Shown here piece after piece: positions 11,284 to 22,151 of a stretch of 64,000 bases of DNA. Each line of letters opens with the position of its first letter. Within the stretch, counting starts at the first letter, position 1. The position numbers and the translations under genes are program-made. The stretch is from Pilatotrama ljubarskyi (lineage: Eukaryota; Basidiomycota; Agaricomycetes; Polyporales; Polyporaceae), in the NCBI GenBank assembly GCA_022385805.1, contig MU277757.1, forward strand, positions 1 through 64,000, given 5' to 3'. A model generated the notes under the pieces. That model did not search any database, was not told where the DNA came from, and was given only the letters and a program-made list of their open reading frames with translations.

Positions 11284-12360
11284 TCAATACTTGGTTTGCC
11301 GTCCATGTACCCGCAGAACAGCCCTGACCCTTGCGCCCATCCTCGATGTCTCCCGCTTGACCACCTCATCTGGCATTTCCTCCCACGCCGCCTTCGCTGC
11401 TTCCCAAAGCGAGTTCAACGACTTGTAGGCCCCAGGGGTATCTTGCACCCGCTTCTTCAGTTTGAACCAGATTGGCTCAATAGGGTTCAAATCAGGCGAA
11501 CTTGGCGGATGCTCCAGTCGCTCGATGCCCAGTCGGAGACGTGCTTGTGCAGCGATCTTTGCCTTGTGTGCAGGAGCTCCATCTTCCACCACCAGCATCC
11601 TCTTACCCGTCAGATCCTGCATCTGTGTATAGAATGCCAGGAGAGGGCCTTCAAGGATCTGTTCCACGTACCCCTGCGCATCCAAACCACCACGACTGCC
11701 CAAGGTGCGTGACCCAGCAGACTTTTGTTGAGACCGTGGCAAATCCAGACGCACAAGGGGCCCCTTCCTCCCATGCGCAATGCAGCCCCAGACCATTACA
11801 GTCTGTTTGCTGCTGGTAGGAAAGGTGGGTGCGACACACTCAGGTAAATTACTTTCGCCAGGTCGGCGAGTAACATACCGGTGTGTCACAACCTCACCTA
11901 AACGCAACGCAGTCTCATCTGTCCAGATGACTTGCGTCCAGTCCCTTTTCAGGTTCTGGCGTGCCCATTTACGGCGCTTGCGCATGGTTGCGAGGGATAG
12001 GAAGGGCTTACGACGGGCAACATACCGGCGATATCCTGCCTCCCGCGCAGTCTGACGGACCTGCCTCTCCGAGTACCCTCCAGCTTCCTTCCCAATCCAC
12101 TTGTAAGGCCAAAAGCGGTGTTGTTTGATAGTTCGGATGATCTTCCGCTTGTCACGGGGAGTGAGGGTTCGAGGTCGGCCAGAACGAGGAAGAGAGTGGC
12201 GAGTGTGATAGACCTCATCACGCTTGACTGTTTTGTAGCAGGTGGATTTAGCAACTCCTAGCCGCCTGGCTATCTCCTGATAGGAGAAGCCTGCATTATG
12301 GAGGGCAATAATTTGACCACGCTTAGAGGGGGAGAGTTCAGTGGTGCCAGCAGGAGCCAT
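11284..12360 (-). CDS. Tc1-type DD34E transposase, intact
   Basis: Cut-and-paste transposase of 358 residues in one uninterrupted frame. The N-terminal helix-turn-helix covers about residues 9-45 (LSPSKRGQIIALHNAGFS, then EIARRLGVAKST). A GRPR hook and second DNA-binding region follow (SGRPRTLTPRDKRK). Catalytic residues are visible: first Asp in VIWTDET, second Asp in VVEDGAPAH, and Glu in SPDLNPIEPIW. I count 34 residues between the second Asp and the Glu, the DD34E spacing of Tc1. Length is normal for the family and both TIRs are present, so the element may still be active. Related fungal elements belong to the broad Tc1/mariner group; I do not assign a named family. Confidence 0.95.
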   Translation of the reverse strand: MAPAGTTELSPSKRGQIIALHNAGFSYQEIARRLGVAKSTCYKTVKRDEVYHTRHSLPRSGRPRTLTPRDKRKIIRTIKQHRFWPYKWIGKEAGGYSERQVRQTAREAGYRRYVARRKPFLSLATMRKRRKWARQNLKRDWTQVIWTDETALRLGEVVTHRYVTRRPGESNLPECVAPTFPTSSKQTVMVWGCIAHGRKGPLVRLDLPRSQQKSAGSRTLGSRGGLDAQGYVEQILEGPLLAFYTQMQDLTGKRMLVVEDGAPAHKAKIAAQARLRLGIERLEHPPSSPDLNPIEPIWFKLKKRVQDTPGAYKSLNSLWEAAKAAWEEMPDEVVKRETSRMGARVRAVLRVHGRQTKY

Positions 12361-12440
12361 GATAGTGGTTGTGGTTAAAGAGATATATTGATCAAAAGTT
12401 GGGTTACGGATTTCGGCGCCTAACGTGACGCGTGACGTAA

Positions 12441-12473
12441 CGGCGTTTCCATACTTTTAGCGCCCACGAGTAG
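12441..12473 (-). repeat. Right terminal inverted repeat of the Tc1-type element
   Basis: Reverse complement of the left repeat at 32 of 33 positions, followed directly by TA at 12474-12475. Confidence 0.92.
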
Positions 12474-13509
12474 TATGCGGGTTCGGTTATAAGTACCACG
12501 TCTATAAGCCAGTGTAAGGATTGGGCAGCCCTCTGGATGTCTTCAACGTCGATGTAAAGACACGCACGGAGGGCGAGATGGGGCGACCAGCCGGCGCGCG
12601 GCGCGTGTGTGTGACGAGCGAAAGGTATCATATCGTAACACAAATATGTACAAATACTTCACAAACTCCTGTCGTCGCAGCGTCGAAACAAGCCTTGAAG
12701 ATCGTGGAACGGCGGCACCAACGGCGGCACCCTTACAGTTGACACCAGCCTCATAGGCAATTCGAGTAAACCTCGCCGGTCTGGTGTACTTCCACGCACC
12801 TGCACGGTGTATACCCATCACCTTACTTGCTGCCGCATGCCAGTGGAGTATGTTCGCCACCCGTTCCGAACAACTGCCTCTCCAGCGCACCCAGGCCTGT
12901 CACTCTTGATTGCAAGAAAACATCCACAGTGAACGCCCGTCTAACCCCTCGACCTCCGCTTCCGATATTCCGTGAGTTGCGATGTCGCCTCTGTACTATC
13001 AATTATGCATCTTCCGTTCACCTGAAGGCTGTGTGCGAGATATTGAGAGCCGCCAGTAAAGTAGGTGTTCCGGAACCTCCATGATCACTTTAAGAACTCT
13101 TTCTGATCGAAGGTGAATTTGAAGGTCAAGCAGCTTTCAAAATATCATGACAGCTTTTCTGGCGTGCATTCCATCATTGCAACAGACCCTGAGTTCGGCG
13201 CAAGAAGGCATGCCAGTCTACCACTGCACCCGGTGGACTCTCTTCCTGGCGTGAGACTTCCATCCCACATCTGCTTCCTTGACCACATGAGCGTCCAACG
13301 GCGCCCGGTCATCGTATGATATGTATTCCTTCCTTGTTGCGGCTTAGACAGTGGAATGATATTGAGGGGGACCACATGCTTCCTTTTGGTACCTAGATGA
13401 CACCTCGCCATCTGAATCATCACACATCCAGCGCCTCAACCCTTCATCCGAGCTCTTAAGACGCTCCCTCTGAGGGAAGGGAGCACCAGATCCCGCAACT
13501 TTACTGACT
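12474..13509. other. Intergenic, nothing recognised
   Basis: Right flank of the transposon and the region upstream of the DUF6534 gene. I saw no protein family, RNA or clear repeat. Confidence 0.45.
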
Positions 13510-15515
13510 ATGGTCGACCCGACGATACTGGAGGAGGAGCTTTTCGCCGTACTGTCGGAGCTTTTTGCCTGTGTCATCATAGGCTCCTCAATTTCAGCGG
13601 TGTAAGCATTCCTAACCCTTCCGAGAGGGACATAGTTCAGCTCAAGTGTTCGTAATCCCTCAGGCTATATGGTATCACTTGTCTGCAGACCTATCTGTAC
13701 TTTCAGCGGTATCCCGAGGATCGCGCCTACCTGAGAATCACGGTGCGTACCACGCCACTTGTTAGGTTTGGCTCTAAAATCCTCTCCGCAGGTCGGAACT
13801 CTCTGGTAACACACTTTGATTATACAGATGTTATATTCACGCTCACTGAGCTCGGACGCAGGTTGCTAGACACACTCGCCACTGTGCTACTATCGCATGC
13901 GCAGTACACCTACTTCGTCTTCAACTACAGAACTCTTATTGACGATCTAATCATTCCATGGTATGTTTAGTTCTGCCCTGATCTTCGGCTTAACAGGCCA
14001 TTCATTATGTGTGCCAACAGGAGCTTCGCTGTGCGTATCATGGTCATTTCATGTGCTTCCATACAGAAGTTCATGATAGCACCTCCTTAGGCCGAGAACG
14101 GCGTCACGGTGAGTCTAGAGAATGTACTAGGAGGACGGCAGGCGCGTCTAATGGTACCGCCAGCTGCTCATCATATTTGTGGTTCAATGGTATGCATTCA
14201 TCGCCGTACCCAGTACGTATCTCACGCGTCAGGGCCACGCAGCTACTTCGCAATATCTCTATGGCGTTGTCAGTACTTTCCCATTCGGTGAATACAACAA
14301 TCCTGAAGCCGTCCCCAGTCGCTCGACAGAACAAGATGCTCGTTGGTAGCATAGTACGTGTCCAACAGGGAGACGGATCCAACGTGCTCAGATCTTCTCC
14401 TATATAGATCGTCCTTGCGGTTATCTCATTTGGTTCGTCGAGGTTGTAGACTTCTTGGTTTGCGGCACTGACCTAATCTTACACAGGCCTTGGTATGCGT
14501 ACGTTCCCTCTACTATGATTCAACTCAGAACGAGCAATGATGACACTTCGGGATATAGAGGCCACCGTCAGATTGTGAGTAACTTGCCGGGGGCGGTTGC
14601 ACTTACTTCTGGTGGTCAGTCTGACGTTCAGATAGGTTCCTTGATCACACAGTAGCGGGTCTGGGCATCCGCAGCAACCGCATCATAGGGGGTATCTTCC
14701 AGAGTACCGCCGCGCTCTGTGATGTCTTAATCACCGGAGGCCTGTGCTACTACCTAGACGCACGCCGTTCTGGTATCAGGACGTGCGTCTGCTTTGTATT
14801 GGTTGATCCCCTTGGAATCGCTAACAGGAGTATCTCCAGCACGGACAGCATACTATCTCGCCTCGTGGGGTATGCCATCAAGAGAGGGGCGCTTACCGCG
14901 TAAGAGGGCCACCCTAGATGATGCTGCTCCTATCAGATCGGCGCGGGCTGAGATACTGTCGTTGTAGCCTGTCCCAGATCGCTCTCTTCATCACGGTAGG
15001 CTGGTTTTTCACCGTTGACGAGCTCTACTGACAAGGCTTTCGCAGTGGATAGCTTTTCCCAACCGTCCCTATTTCATCCCGCTGCAGACAAGCGGCGGCA
15101 AGCGTATGTTCCTGCTGTCGTACCCTACCGTCATATTTGGCTCACAATTCATATGCAGTGTATGTCAATGCGCTGCTCGCGAGGTAAGCAGGACCTGACG
15201 CTTTTCTTGCTCATCTGACTGCTCGCAGCTTGAATGTCCGGAACTCGCTCAATTCCTGGAGGAATGAGGTTGAGCTGCAGTCGACATCGATCAGATTCCC
15301 GACGAGGACGAGTACTTCGCTGGCAAGGACTGCTGGTGGCACGACTCGTAACGTCGCAAAGTCCGCACCGTCTTCTGTATGTCAAGGCGATACACAGCTT
15401 TCCGGTCTAGAACTGACTCCTGAGATAGGATGAAAATGCCACGAATTTCACGCACGATGCCCCGCTTTCGCTAGATGTCCAGGTCTGCCGTTTGTCTCGT
15501 CTGCTTCTCGCGTGA
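13510..15515 (+). CDS. DUF6534-type multi-pass membrane protein
   Basis: Seven-helix-like membrane protein of a family that is greatly expanded in Agaricomycetes and has no known function. Pieces in order: VDPTILEEELFAVLSEL; TCLQTYLYFQRYPEDRAYL (the family's YFQ-Y-D signature); TLATVLLSHAQYTYFVFNY; several poorly resolved middle exons; IIGGIFQSTAALCDVLITG followed by GLCYYLDARRSGIR; TDSILSRLVGYAIKRGALT; LSQIALFITWIAFPN; and VYVNALLASLNVRNSLNSW. At least eight introns are needed. The ALCDVLI-CYYL-RSG block and the YVN-LLA-LN-R block are the DUF6534 core. The tail is charged and ends at 15515. The start could lie upstream of 13510, because the frame is open there. No frameshift is demanded, but the region around 14000-14640 is hard to splice and may hide damage. 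Confidence 0.75.
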
Positions 15516-15539
15516 CTCGGAGACTCAATAGCCGATAGA

Positions 15540-16290
15540 TACCAGAGAAATCAGGCGCCACGTTGGCTTGAAGCTTCCTCTAGGTGCTTGAACCGGTAGA
15601 TCAGCGTCATGATCCACAAGCACGACGTCGGGGTCCTGAAGAGCTCGAGTAACACTACCGTGACCGTTCTCATGCAGTATACCCGTAGCCGGCTGCAGAA
15701 GGCGCGATGACTCTTTCTCTGCCTCCATACCGCGTGTATCACCATGCTTATGCGTTGACGGTCACAGTGATATCTGTAACTCGATGTTGATGAGTTCTCT
15801 CCTGCGAATTTTTGAGCAAAGACAGCTGTCTCAAGACCTATGTACCACGGATGATCGTGCGAGGAAGTGAGAAGGACGAGTCTCCAGTCCGGGTCCTGTC
15901 TGCTAAATTCGAGTACTGTAGTTACTAGTTGCGATCGTTGAAGTCTATCCTGCCACAGTCTCGTCGCGTCTTCCCGCCAGGCCCGGCGACCGTAATGTCC
16001 AAAGATCATCGGGACGTTACATGTAGGGATACTCTGCCTACCATGGGCGACGGTAGTGAGTGATCGCCGCTGAGCGGTCATTTTTGGGTGATCAGTCATG
16101 CACGCGGCCAGCAGACGTACCTTCGCTGCGCAACGGTCCCAGCTTTGCACAGCCCATCACACGCCAGGAAGACTGTGCGAGGGCCGGGTCCTCGTATGTG
16201 AATGACCCGACGCCAGGCAGCCTTGAGTACTTCCGCAGGAACGAATCAGGAAGATGGATGTATTATACGCATGGCCACCCCTAGGCAGCC
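15540..16290 (-). CDS. Possible unrecognised gene or remnant
   Basis: Minus-strand reading with protein-like character, but I do not recognise it. One segment (about 16265-16140) reads LPDSFLRKYSRLPGVGSFTY and then EDPALAQSSWRVMGCAKLG. It is followed by a clean GT-AG intron (gtacgt to gctcag). A second segment (about 16030-15800) reads VPMIFGHYGRRAWREDATRL with DWRLVLLTSSHDHPWYIG. The intervening frame is open in a 199-codon ORF, 15551-16150. Composition is less repetitive than a random shadow frame, and splice signals sit where the first segment ends. It may be a short gene facing away from the metallo-hydrolase gene, a degenerate copy, or chance. Confidence 0.3.
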
Positions 16291-16801
16291 GTTCCGATGT
16301 AGTTCGGTATGACCGGAGGAGGGACGAGCACGGTGTACCGTATGCCTAGGATGATGAGCCAACAAGATCAGCGCTGGTTTGGAGTTTTCGAAATTTGAGA
16401 CCTAGACGCTGCAAAGCCAAGATCTGAGATACAGAGCATGTTAGTGTGCTACTTATACGGAGGCTGGTCCACTGTACTAGATTGGCATGTGTCTATGAGC
16501 CAGACAAGGCCGGTTAAAAGCGAGAGCTCAGGGTAGACACAGATCATTCTCAACGCTGTTCGCGGCGAGTTGATGTGAGCCAGGCATTGCATTGCTCCTC
16601 GATAACAATAATGGACTCACCGCCCGAGCGGATCGCTCCCAGTCCAAACTGCCTTACCACGGGATCACGTACGCGATGTCTGTGATCGTCCGACTCTGCT
16701 GTCAAGCAGCATTACGAGCATATCTCAGACAGCTTGATAGGAATAGCTGGGTGTGGCGGTCAACTAATCATTCTTCGTCCCCGATCCGTACTTGCCTGAG
16801 C

Positions 16802-17776
16802 ATGCCACGACAGGATGCTACACCAGGCTTGCCAGAGCCGCACGTCAATCAGCCTTACATCGACGTCTCTGCGCTGGAAGGAGGCATGATCACCCTACCC
16901 CTCAGCTTCTTCATAAAACACGCGGCCCCAACAGAGGTCAACGTCTGCCCGTCCGTGGCGTTCTCCCTGCGGCATTCGTCTTCTGGTACCCACCTCGTGT
17001 TCGACCTCGGCATACGTCGTGATGTCTCCACTTATCCCCCCGTGGTGCAAGGGATCATCGCAAAGTACATGCCGGTCGACGTACCTCAGACTGTCGACGA
17101 GTCACTCGTTAAGGGCGGCATTGACCCCGCCCGTGTTGAGACTGTCGTTCTGAGCCATCTGCACTGGGACCAGTGAGTTCGGGGGCGTCAGTCGCAGGAG
17201 AACCTTCTCACTGACTCACGAGGACTGTGCAGCATAGGAAACGCGTCTGCATTCCCGCACGCGACCTTCGTCCTCGGTCCTGGTAGCTGCGAGCTGATGG
17301 ACTCGGGCTTCCCCAAGAATCCTACCTCCGACGTCCTCGCCTACGACATCCCCTCCGAGCGCGCACGGATTCTCGCTCCTGAGGATTTTAACGTGTCTAT
17401 TGGACCGTTTCCCCGAGCACTGGACTACTTCGGAGACGGCAGCCCGTACCTCGTCGATGCCGTCGGCCACCTTGCAGGCCACATCAACATCCTCGCCCGC
17501 ACGTCCTCGACAGGATCGTGGCTCTACCTCGCCGGAGATAGCGCACATGACGAACGGCTCCTAACGGGAGAGAAGGAGGTCGCCTTCATGTTGGATCCTA
17601 GCGGGAAAATGCTGTGCGCCCATGCCAACAGGGACGACGCGGTGGAACATATCCGGCGCGTGGGTTCCTTGTTGAAAATCCCGAAGGTGCAGGTGCTGCT
17701 TCCGCACGGCTTGCGTTGGTATAAGGAGAACAAGGGCGGGCCTGCGTTCCTGCCTGGAGTAATACGACCGCTGTAA
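16802..17776 (+). CDS. Metallo-beta-lactamase-fold hydrolase
   Basis: Zinc-dependent hydrolase of the MBL superfamily. The ATG at 16802 (MPRQDATPGLPEP) is preferred over the frame's first ATG at 16592, whose extra residues look random. The metal-binding motif is LSHLHWDH, with its last His formed across the intron at about 17174-17232 (splicing yields DHIGN). Further ligands are the His in VDAVGHLAGHINIL, the bridging Asp in YLAGDSAHDERLL and the C-terminal His in VLLPHGLRWYK. Two exons give about 307 residues, normal for the AHL-lactonase-like group found in fungi. The natural substrate cannot be told from sequence; lactones and other esters are typical. A short broken copy of part of this gene lies at 20225-20322, showing the locus was once duplicated. 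Confidence 0.9.
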
Positions 17777-18346
17777 CGTACCTGACCTATGTTTGCTGCT
17801 CCGTGTACCTCAGCCATCACAATTACAGTATGAGCTCACGTACGACGCGTGCTAGATGGCATGCACGAGCGGGGCTGAGAATGCTGTAAACGTTCCAACT
17901 GATGCCAAAAGTGGACTTCATAGTGGGTCTTTCGTGTTCTCGCAATTCTGTAGGCACCAGTGCTGCAACGTTTGCAAGGTCACTGACTTCCTGAATCGGA
18001 TGCGTCCATGAGCGACTTGGAATCAACAACAAACGTACCTGACGCACTCCAGGGTTGGTTCCATGCCCCAAATGATGAGGCATGTGCATATATACATACC
18101 CACGAAGCACCGGCTCAGGCTAGGACGTCCAGTGAAGGTATTCATGAAGGTACGAGTTCAAGTTGCCGTGAACGTCTTTCCTACTGAACGCCAGGGCCCC
18201 ACACGGGCGCTTATTACGTTCGTGAAGCGCCAACACAGATCTGGCAGTGGCACAGACTCGGCAACTTGCCACTGCGCCACACTGAGGCTTATTCAAGTAC
18301 TCAACGTCGACTTCATCGCTCGCATCCGACGTCTTGAGTGTAAGAG
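17777..18346. other. Intergenic, upstream of SPT3 copy A
   Basis: 570 bp with no recognised coding. It should carry the promoter of the first SPT3 copy. I could not align it convincingly by eye with the region upstream of copy B. Confidence 0.45.
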
Positions 18347-19581
18347 ATGGCGGCAGCGACGAGGAAGTCCTTCACCTGGGAGAACTCAGGCCATCGAGAC
18401 TACAAGTACTCCCAGGAGATATCCCAAATGATGTTCGTCTTCGGTGAGGTCCAGGAGCCCAACCCGGAGACGGTTAACCTCGTTGAAGACATCGTCCACA
18501 GTCAGCTCATCGAACTCGTGAGATCATCCTGACATACCAGCTGTTCTCAACTCATAGTCGTTATCCAGATTCTTCAAGCTCGTTCCTTAGCCACACGGCG
18601 TGGCGCAAGGTACCCCTCCACTGAAGACCTCATCTTCCTCATTCGCCACGACCGAGACAAGGTCAACCGCCTCCGAACTTACCTTTCTTGGAAGGACGTG
18701 CGGAAGCACGCAAAGGAGTCCGCGGCAGACGGCGGAGGTGGAGTTGAGGTTGAGACGCTGGAGGACGGCGCGGACGGTAAGAGGGCTCTCCGTCGTCATT
18801 ACCATCTGGCGGCTACGAACCAACCTGTGTGATCTAGACAAGCTCACAGCGAAAGCTCAGAAAATTACCGTCAAACTGCCGTGGGAAATCACAACTGTGT
18901 TCTCGGACGTGCTCCCGGCCGACGACGAAGAGGATGAGGACGACATCGAGGCACACGAGGCGTCCATTCAGCGGCTCAAAGAGGCAGACGACGCCACCCG
19001 AGATATGACGCGAGAAGAGTATCAGTATTACTCCGAGTGTCGGCAAGCGTCTTTCACATGGCGCAAAGGTCAGTTACGCGTCTAGACATATCCCGTTCCG
19101 TCATACCTAAATACTCGTTCGTAAAGCTAAGCGGTTCCGCGAGTTCCTAAACTTGCCTCCCGCGCTAGAACTCAAGCAGAGCGATGACACTGTCGATATC
19201 ATCGGCTTCCTCGCCTTCGAGATGGTCCGCGCGCTCACCATCGCTGGCCTTGAAGTCAAGAAGTCGCTTGAAGACTCTTACCTGCGCGACGCGCCGCATC
19301 ATCCCGGCTCTTCGCCAGTACTTGGTAAGCGTAAGGCTCCCATGGGTCTGGCGGGCGACGCAAAGCGTCTACGCCGCGAGGAGAGCCCGGACCATGACGC
19401 GGACCAGCCGCTCCCGACATGTTCGTTGTTCTTGCCACCACCGGAGGCGAGGACTGCTCTGCGCCCAGAACACATACAGGATGCCTTCGCGCGCATGCAG
19501 GGCGATTGGACACATCGCCGCTCCGCAGGTATGCGTAACTGGCGGGGAGGGCTCATCCGGACTACGGTCAGTCTCATCTAG
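18347..19581 (+). CDS. SPT3: SAGA subunit Spt3, copy A
   Basis: Transcription co-activator subunit that carries two histone folds and delivers TBP to promoters as part of SAGA. Four exons read: SGHRDYKYSQEISQMMFVFG and PETVNLVEDIVHSQLIELV (TFIID-18/TAF13-like fold); ILQARSLATRRGARYPSTED and LIFLIRHDRDKVNRL; KITVKLPWEITTVFSDVLP with an acidic DDEEDEDDIE stretch; and FREFLNLPPALELKQSDDTV onwards to LIRTTVSLI. Splicing is canonical throughout and no stop interrupts it. The protein is almost collinear with copy B (20726-21954). One difference stands out: YPSTED here against YLSAED in copy B, a Pro in a normally helical stretch. The 3-prime flank (to about 19730) also matches that of copy B. Two apparently intact SPT3 genes side by side are unusual, since the gene is normally single-copy. 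Confidence 0.93.
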
Positions 19582-19904
19582 GTGGCGGTCGTCGCTCGTG
19601 CTCTCTACTCGCTCTCTGTGTCGTGTTTGGCTTTGTCGTATAGTGTACCATATGCAGTTGTATCCGGATATACCTCCAGTGTACAACAGGATATGCTTTG
19701 CCGTTGGTGTCTTCCATTTCACTCCATTCACCGAGGATTCAAGCTGCGGTGCGCTGTCGTTAACAATCAGTGCTTTCCCCACACATCTCGCGACGCGTTC
19801 TGTATTGATCACCGTGTATCGAGCCTGGAATGCGCAGAGGCATACATGATGCGTGTGAGTCTCTCTCTCAAAGATGGCTCGCACGCGTACTCACTTCCTT
19901 CCAG

Positions 19905-20211
19905 ATTTTTGCGTCAATCGCCCGCGGCGTCAGCACAGCCTGTACCCTCCGTACGTCCACTCCGCTCAGCTCAAGCTCGGCTACATCTACCTTCCACGCT
20001 CCCGCACGATCATGGAGGGCCGCGACGTCGACCCCCTCTTGGGGCTCAACAGGCTCAAGGCGCACCAGGCGAGCATCGACCTCGAGAAGAACGTACTTCG
20101 GATCCAAGGCCGCGAGGTCCCCTTCCTCGCCGAGCACGAGCCCCCCCGCCGAGAAAGCGTGCAACCTTCACAGGAGGTAACCTCGAGATTGCTGCATCAC
20201 TGCTGTTCTAG
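19905..20211 (+). pseudogene. DDI1 remnant, internally deleted and inverted
   Basis: Fragment of the neighbouring DDI1 gene, on the plus strand whereas intact DDI1 is on the minus strand. It begins near IARGVSTAC, shifts by one base, then reads VHSAQLKLGYIYLPRSRTIM, EGRDVDPLLGLNRLKAHQAS and NVLRIQGREVPFLAEHEPP. Intact DDI1 reads VHSAQLKLADLYLP and EGRDVDLLFGLDMLKAHQAC at the same place. It then jumps to GGNLEIAASLLF and the stop, the very last residues of DDI1. The Gln/Ala-rich linker and most of the UBA domain (about 95 codons) are gone. The N-terminal ubiquitin-like part and the catalytic DSGA are absent. No function is expected. Confidence 0.9.
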
Positions 20212-20224
20212 CGTTGGTCTACAG

Positions 20225-20322
20225 AACGGGAGAGAAGGAGATCGCCCCCATAGTGGATCCTGGCGGGAAGATGCTTTAAGCTCACAAGGACGACACCGTG
20301 GAGCATATCCGGTGCGTGGGTC
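20225..20322 (+). pseudogene. Remnant of the metallo-beta-lactamase gene
   Basis: About 98 bp closely resembling 17564-17665 of the MBL gene in the same orientation. It shares acgggagagaaggag, ggatcct-gcgggaa-atgct and catatccgg-gcgtgggt. It carries an in-frame TAA (atgctttaagctcac) and a deletion relative to the source. It sits directly after the DDI1 remnant. Its presence shows the duplicated block included at least the end of the MBL gene. Confidence 0.85.
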
Positions 20323-20725
20323 GCATGGCTACTTTATCTGTGATTCATCAATGCTTTCGCTAATCAAGCACCCAGCACGTACCAGCTAGTGCAGTCGAAT
20401 CACTGAACCTGCCACCTCCGTCTGACTGCCCGCAAGGTAGGTTCATGTGCAGACAGAGGTAGTGTGTGACTCCAAACTATGGCATAGGTGTTTCGAACGA
20501 AGTTGTTGCGACCGTGGCCCACTGAAGGTCTTGATCAAAGTACACTTCCAATTTGTTCTCTACTCAACGCTAGCAGCCATAGCCACATGGGCGCTTGTGG
20601 CATTGCTTGAGCGCCAACTGCATGAGTAGCCTAGGCCGCTTACGGTGACCCGGTGTCTCTCGACCCGCTTGACTTGTTACATACTGCCGCTCATCCTCAA
20701 CTTCTCCGCTCGCACCGAGATCTCG
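20323..20725. other. Upstream region of SPT3 copy B
   Basis: 400 bp separating the MBL remnant from SPT3 copy B. Non-coding as far as I can see; presumed promoter of copy B. Only the last ~25 bp before the ATG (ctccgctcgcaccgag) resemble the bases before copy A. Confidence 0.45.
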
Positions 20726-21954
20726 ATGGCGACGACGACGAAGAAGTCGTTCATCTCGGAGAGCTCGGGGCATAGAGACTATAAGTACTCCCAGGAGATA
20801 TCCCAGATGATGTTCGTCTTCGGCGAGGTCCAGGAGCCGAACCCAGAGACCGTCAACCTCGTCGAAGACATCGTCCGCAGTCAGCTCATCGAGCTCGTAA
20901 GTACTCTCTGGAGCTCCAGCTGTTTCTCCTCCGTGAACGTTGTCCAGATTTTGCAAGCCCGTGCACTAGCCACGCGCCGTGGTGCGCGGTATCTCTCCGC
21001 TGAAGACCTCATCTTCCTCATTCGCCACGACCGAGCAAAGGTCAACCGTCTCCGGACATACCTGTCTTGGAAGGACGTGCGGAAGCATGCGAAGGACTCT
21101 GGCGGAGACGGCGGAGGCGGCGTCGAGGTCGAGACATTGGAGGACGGCGCGGACGGTAAGCAGTGTATGTCGTGCCCAACGTGTCCACCGCTCAATCTTG
21201 CTGTTGTCTAGACAAGCTGGCTGCGAAAGCGCAGAAGATCACCATCAAGCTACCGTGGGAGATCACAACTATATTCTCGGACGTGCTCCCGACCGACGAC
21301 GAGGAAGATGAGGACGATATCGAAGCGCACGAGGCGTCCATCCAGCGACTCAAAGAAGCAGACGACGCTACTCGCGAAATGACGCGAGAGGAGTACCAGC
21401 ACTACTCCGACTGTCGACAAGCCTCGTTCACATACCGCAAAGGTATGCTTCTCCTCCCGACATGTCCCTCCTCCCATCCCTAATCATCCATTCCCATAGC
21501 CAAGCGCTTCCGCGAGTTCCTCAACCTGCCCCCTGCGCTCGACCTCAAGCAAGGCGACGACACGGTCGACATCGTCGGCTTCCTCGCCTTCGAGATGGTC
21601 CGCGCGCTCACCATCGCTGGCCTCGAAGTGAAGAAGTCGCTTGAGGACTCGTATCTGCGCGACGCCCCGCACCACCCAGGCTCTTCGCCGGTACTTGGCA
21701 AGCGCAAGGCGCCGTTGGGTCTGGGGGGCGACGCGAAGCGTCTACGCCGTGAGGAGAGCCCGGACCATGACGCTGACCAGCCGCTCCCGACGTGTTCGCT
21801 CTTTTTACCCCCACCTGAGGCCCGGACTGCGCTACGCCCGGAACATATTCAGGATGCGTTCGCGCGGATGCAGGGCGACTGGGCGCAACGCCGCTCTGCA
21901 GGTATGCGTAACTGGCGGGGAGGACTCATACGGACCACTGTCAGCCTCATCTAG
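20726..21954 (+). CDS. SPT3: SAGA subunit Spt3, copy B
   Basis: Second full SPT3 gene with the same four-exon structure as copy A. It begins MATTTKKSFISESSGHRDY and carries QMMFVFGEVQEPNPETVNLV, GARYLSAEDLIFLIRHDRAK, KITIKLPWEITTIFSDVLP, an acidic loop, and ends LIRTTVSLI. It keeps the family-like YLSAED where copy A has YPSTED, so it is the better candidate for the ancestral, fully functional copy. Coding differences from copy A are scattered and often silent, while introns differ more, which argues against an assembly duplicate. It is convergent with intact DDI1, the two stop codons being about 197 bp apart. Confidence 0.95.
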
Positions 21955-22151
21955 GTCTCGTCGTTTCTCGTGCTCTATCCCGCTCTCTGTTGCATGTTTG
22001 GCTTTGTTGTATGTATTGTCCACTGTATGTACTCGTATCAGGATATCCCCGGCGGTTTCTAATGTACAACAAGATATGTTTTGACATTGACGTCGTCCAT
22101 TTTACTGCATCCCTCGAGTAATCCGCTCTATCAGCAATCCTCCTCCTGATG

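Larger units (their letters stand above)
11139..12473 (-). mobile_element. Complete Tc1-type DNA transposon
   Basis: A 1335-bp element with a single intronless transposase gene on the minus strand and 33-bp terminal inverted repeats that match at 32 of 33 positions. It is flanked on both sides by TA (11137-11138 and 12474-12475), the target-site duplication expected of Tc1/mariner elements. A slightly shorter definition of the repeat, starting at GTGGGCGC, is perfect over 27 bp but does not leave TA on the right side, so I chose the longer one. Near-perfect ends and an open transposase argue for a recent insertion. It lies between genes and breaks no recognisable coding sequence. Confidence 0.92.

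Noticed and set aside
18347..21954. SPT3 duplication as an assembly artefact
   Set aside because: The copies differ at many coding sites, in intron sequence and upstream regions, and have different remnants between them.
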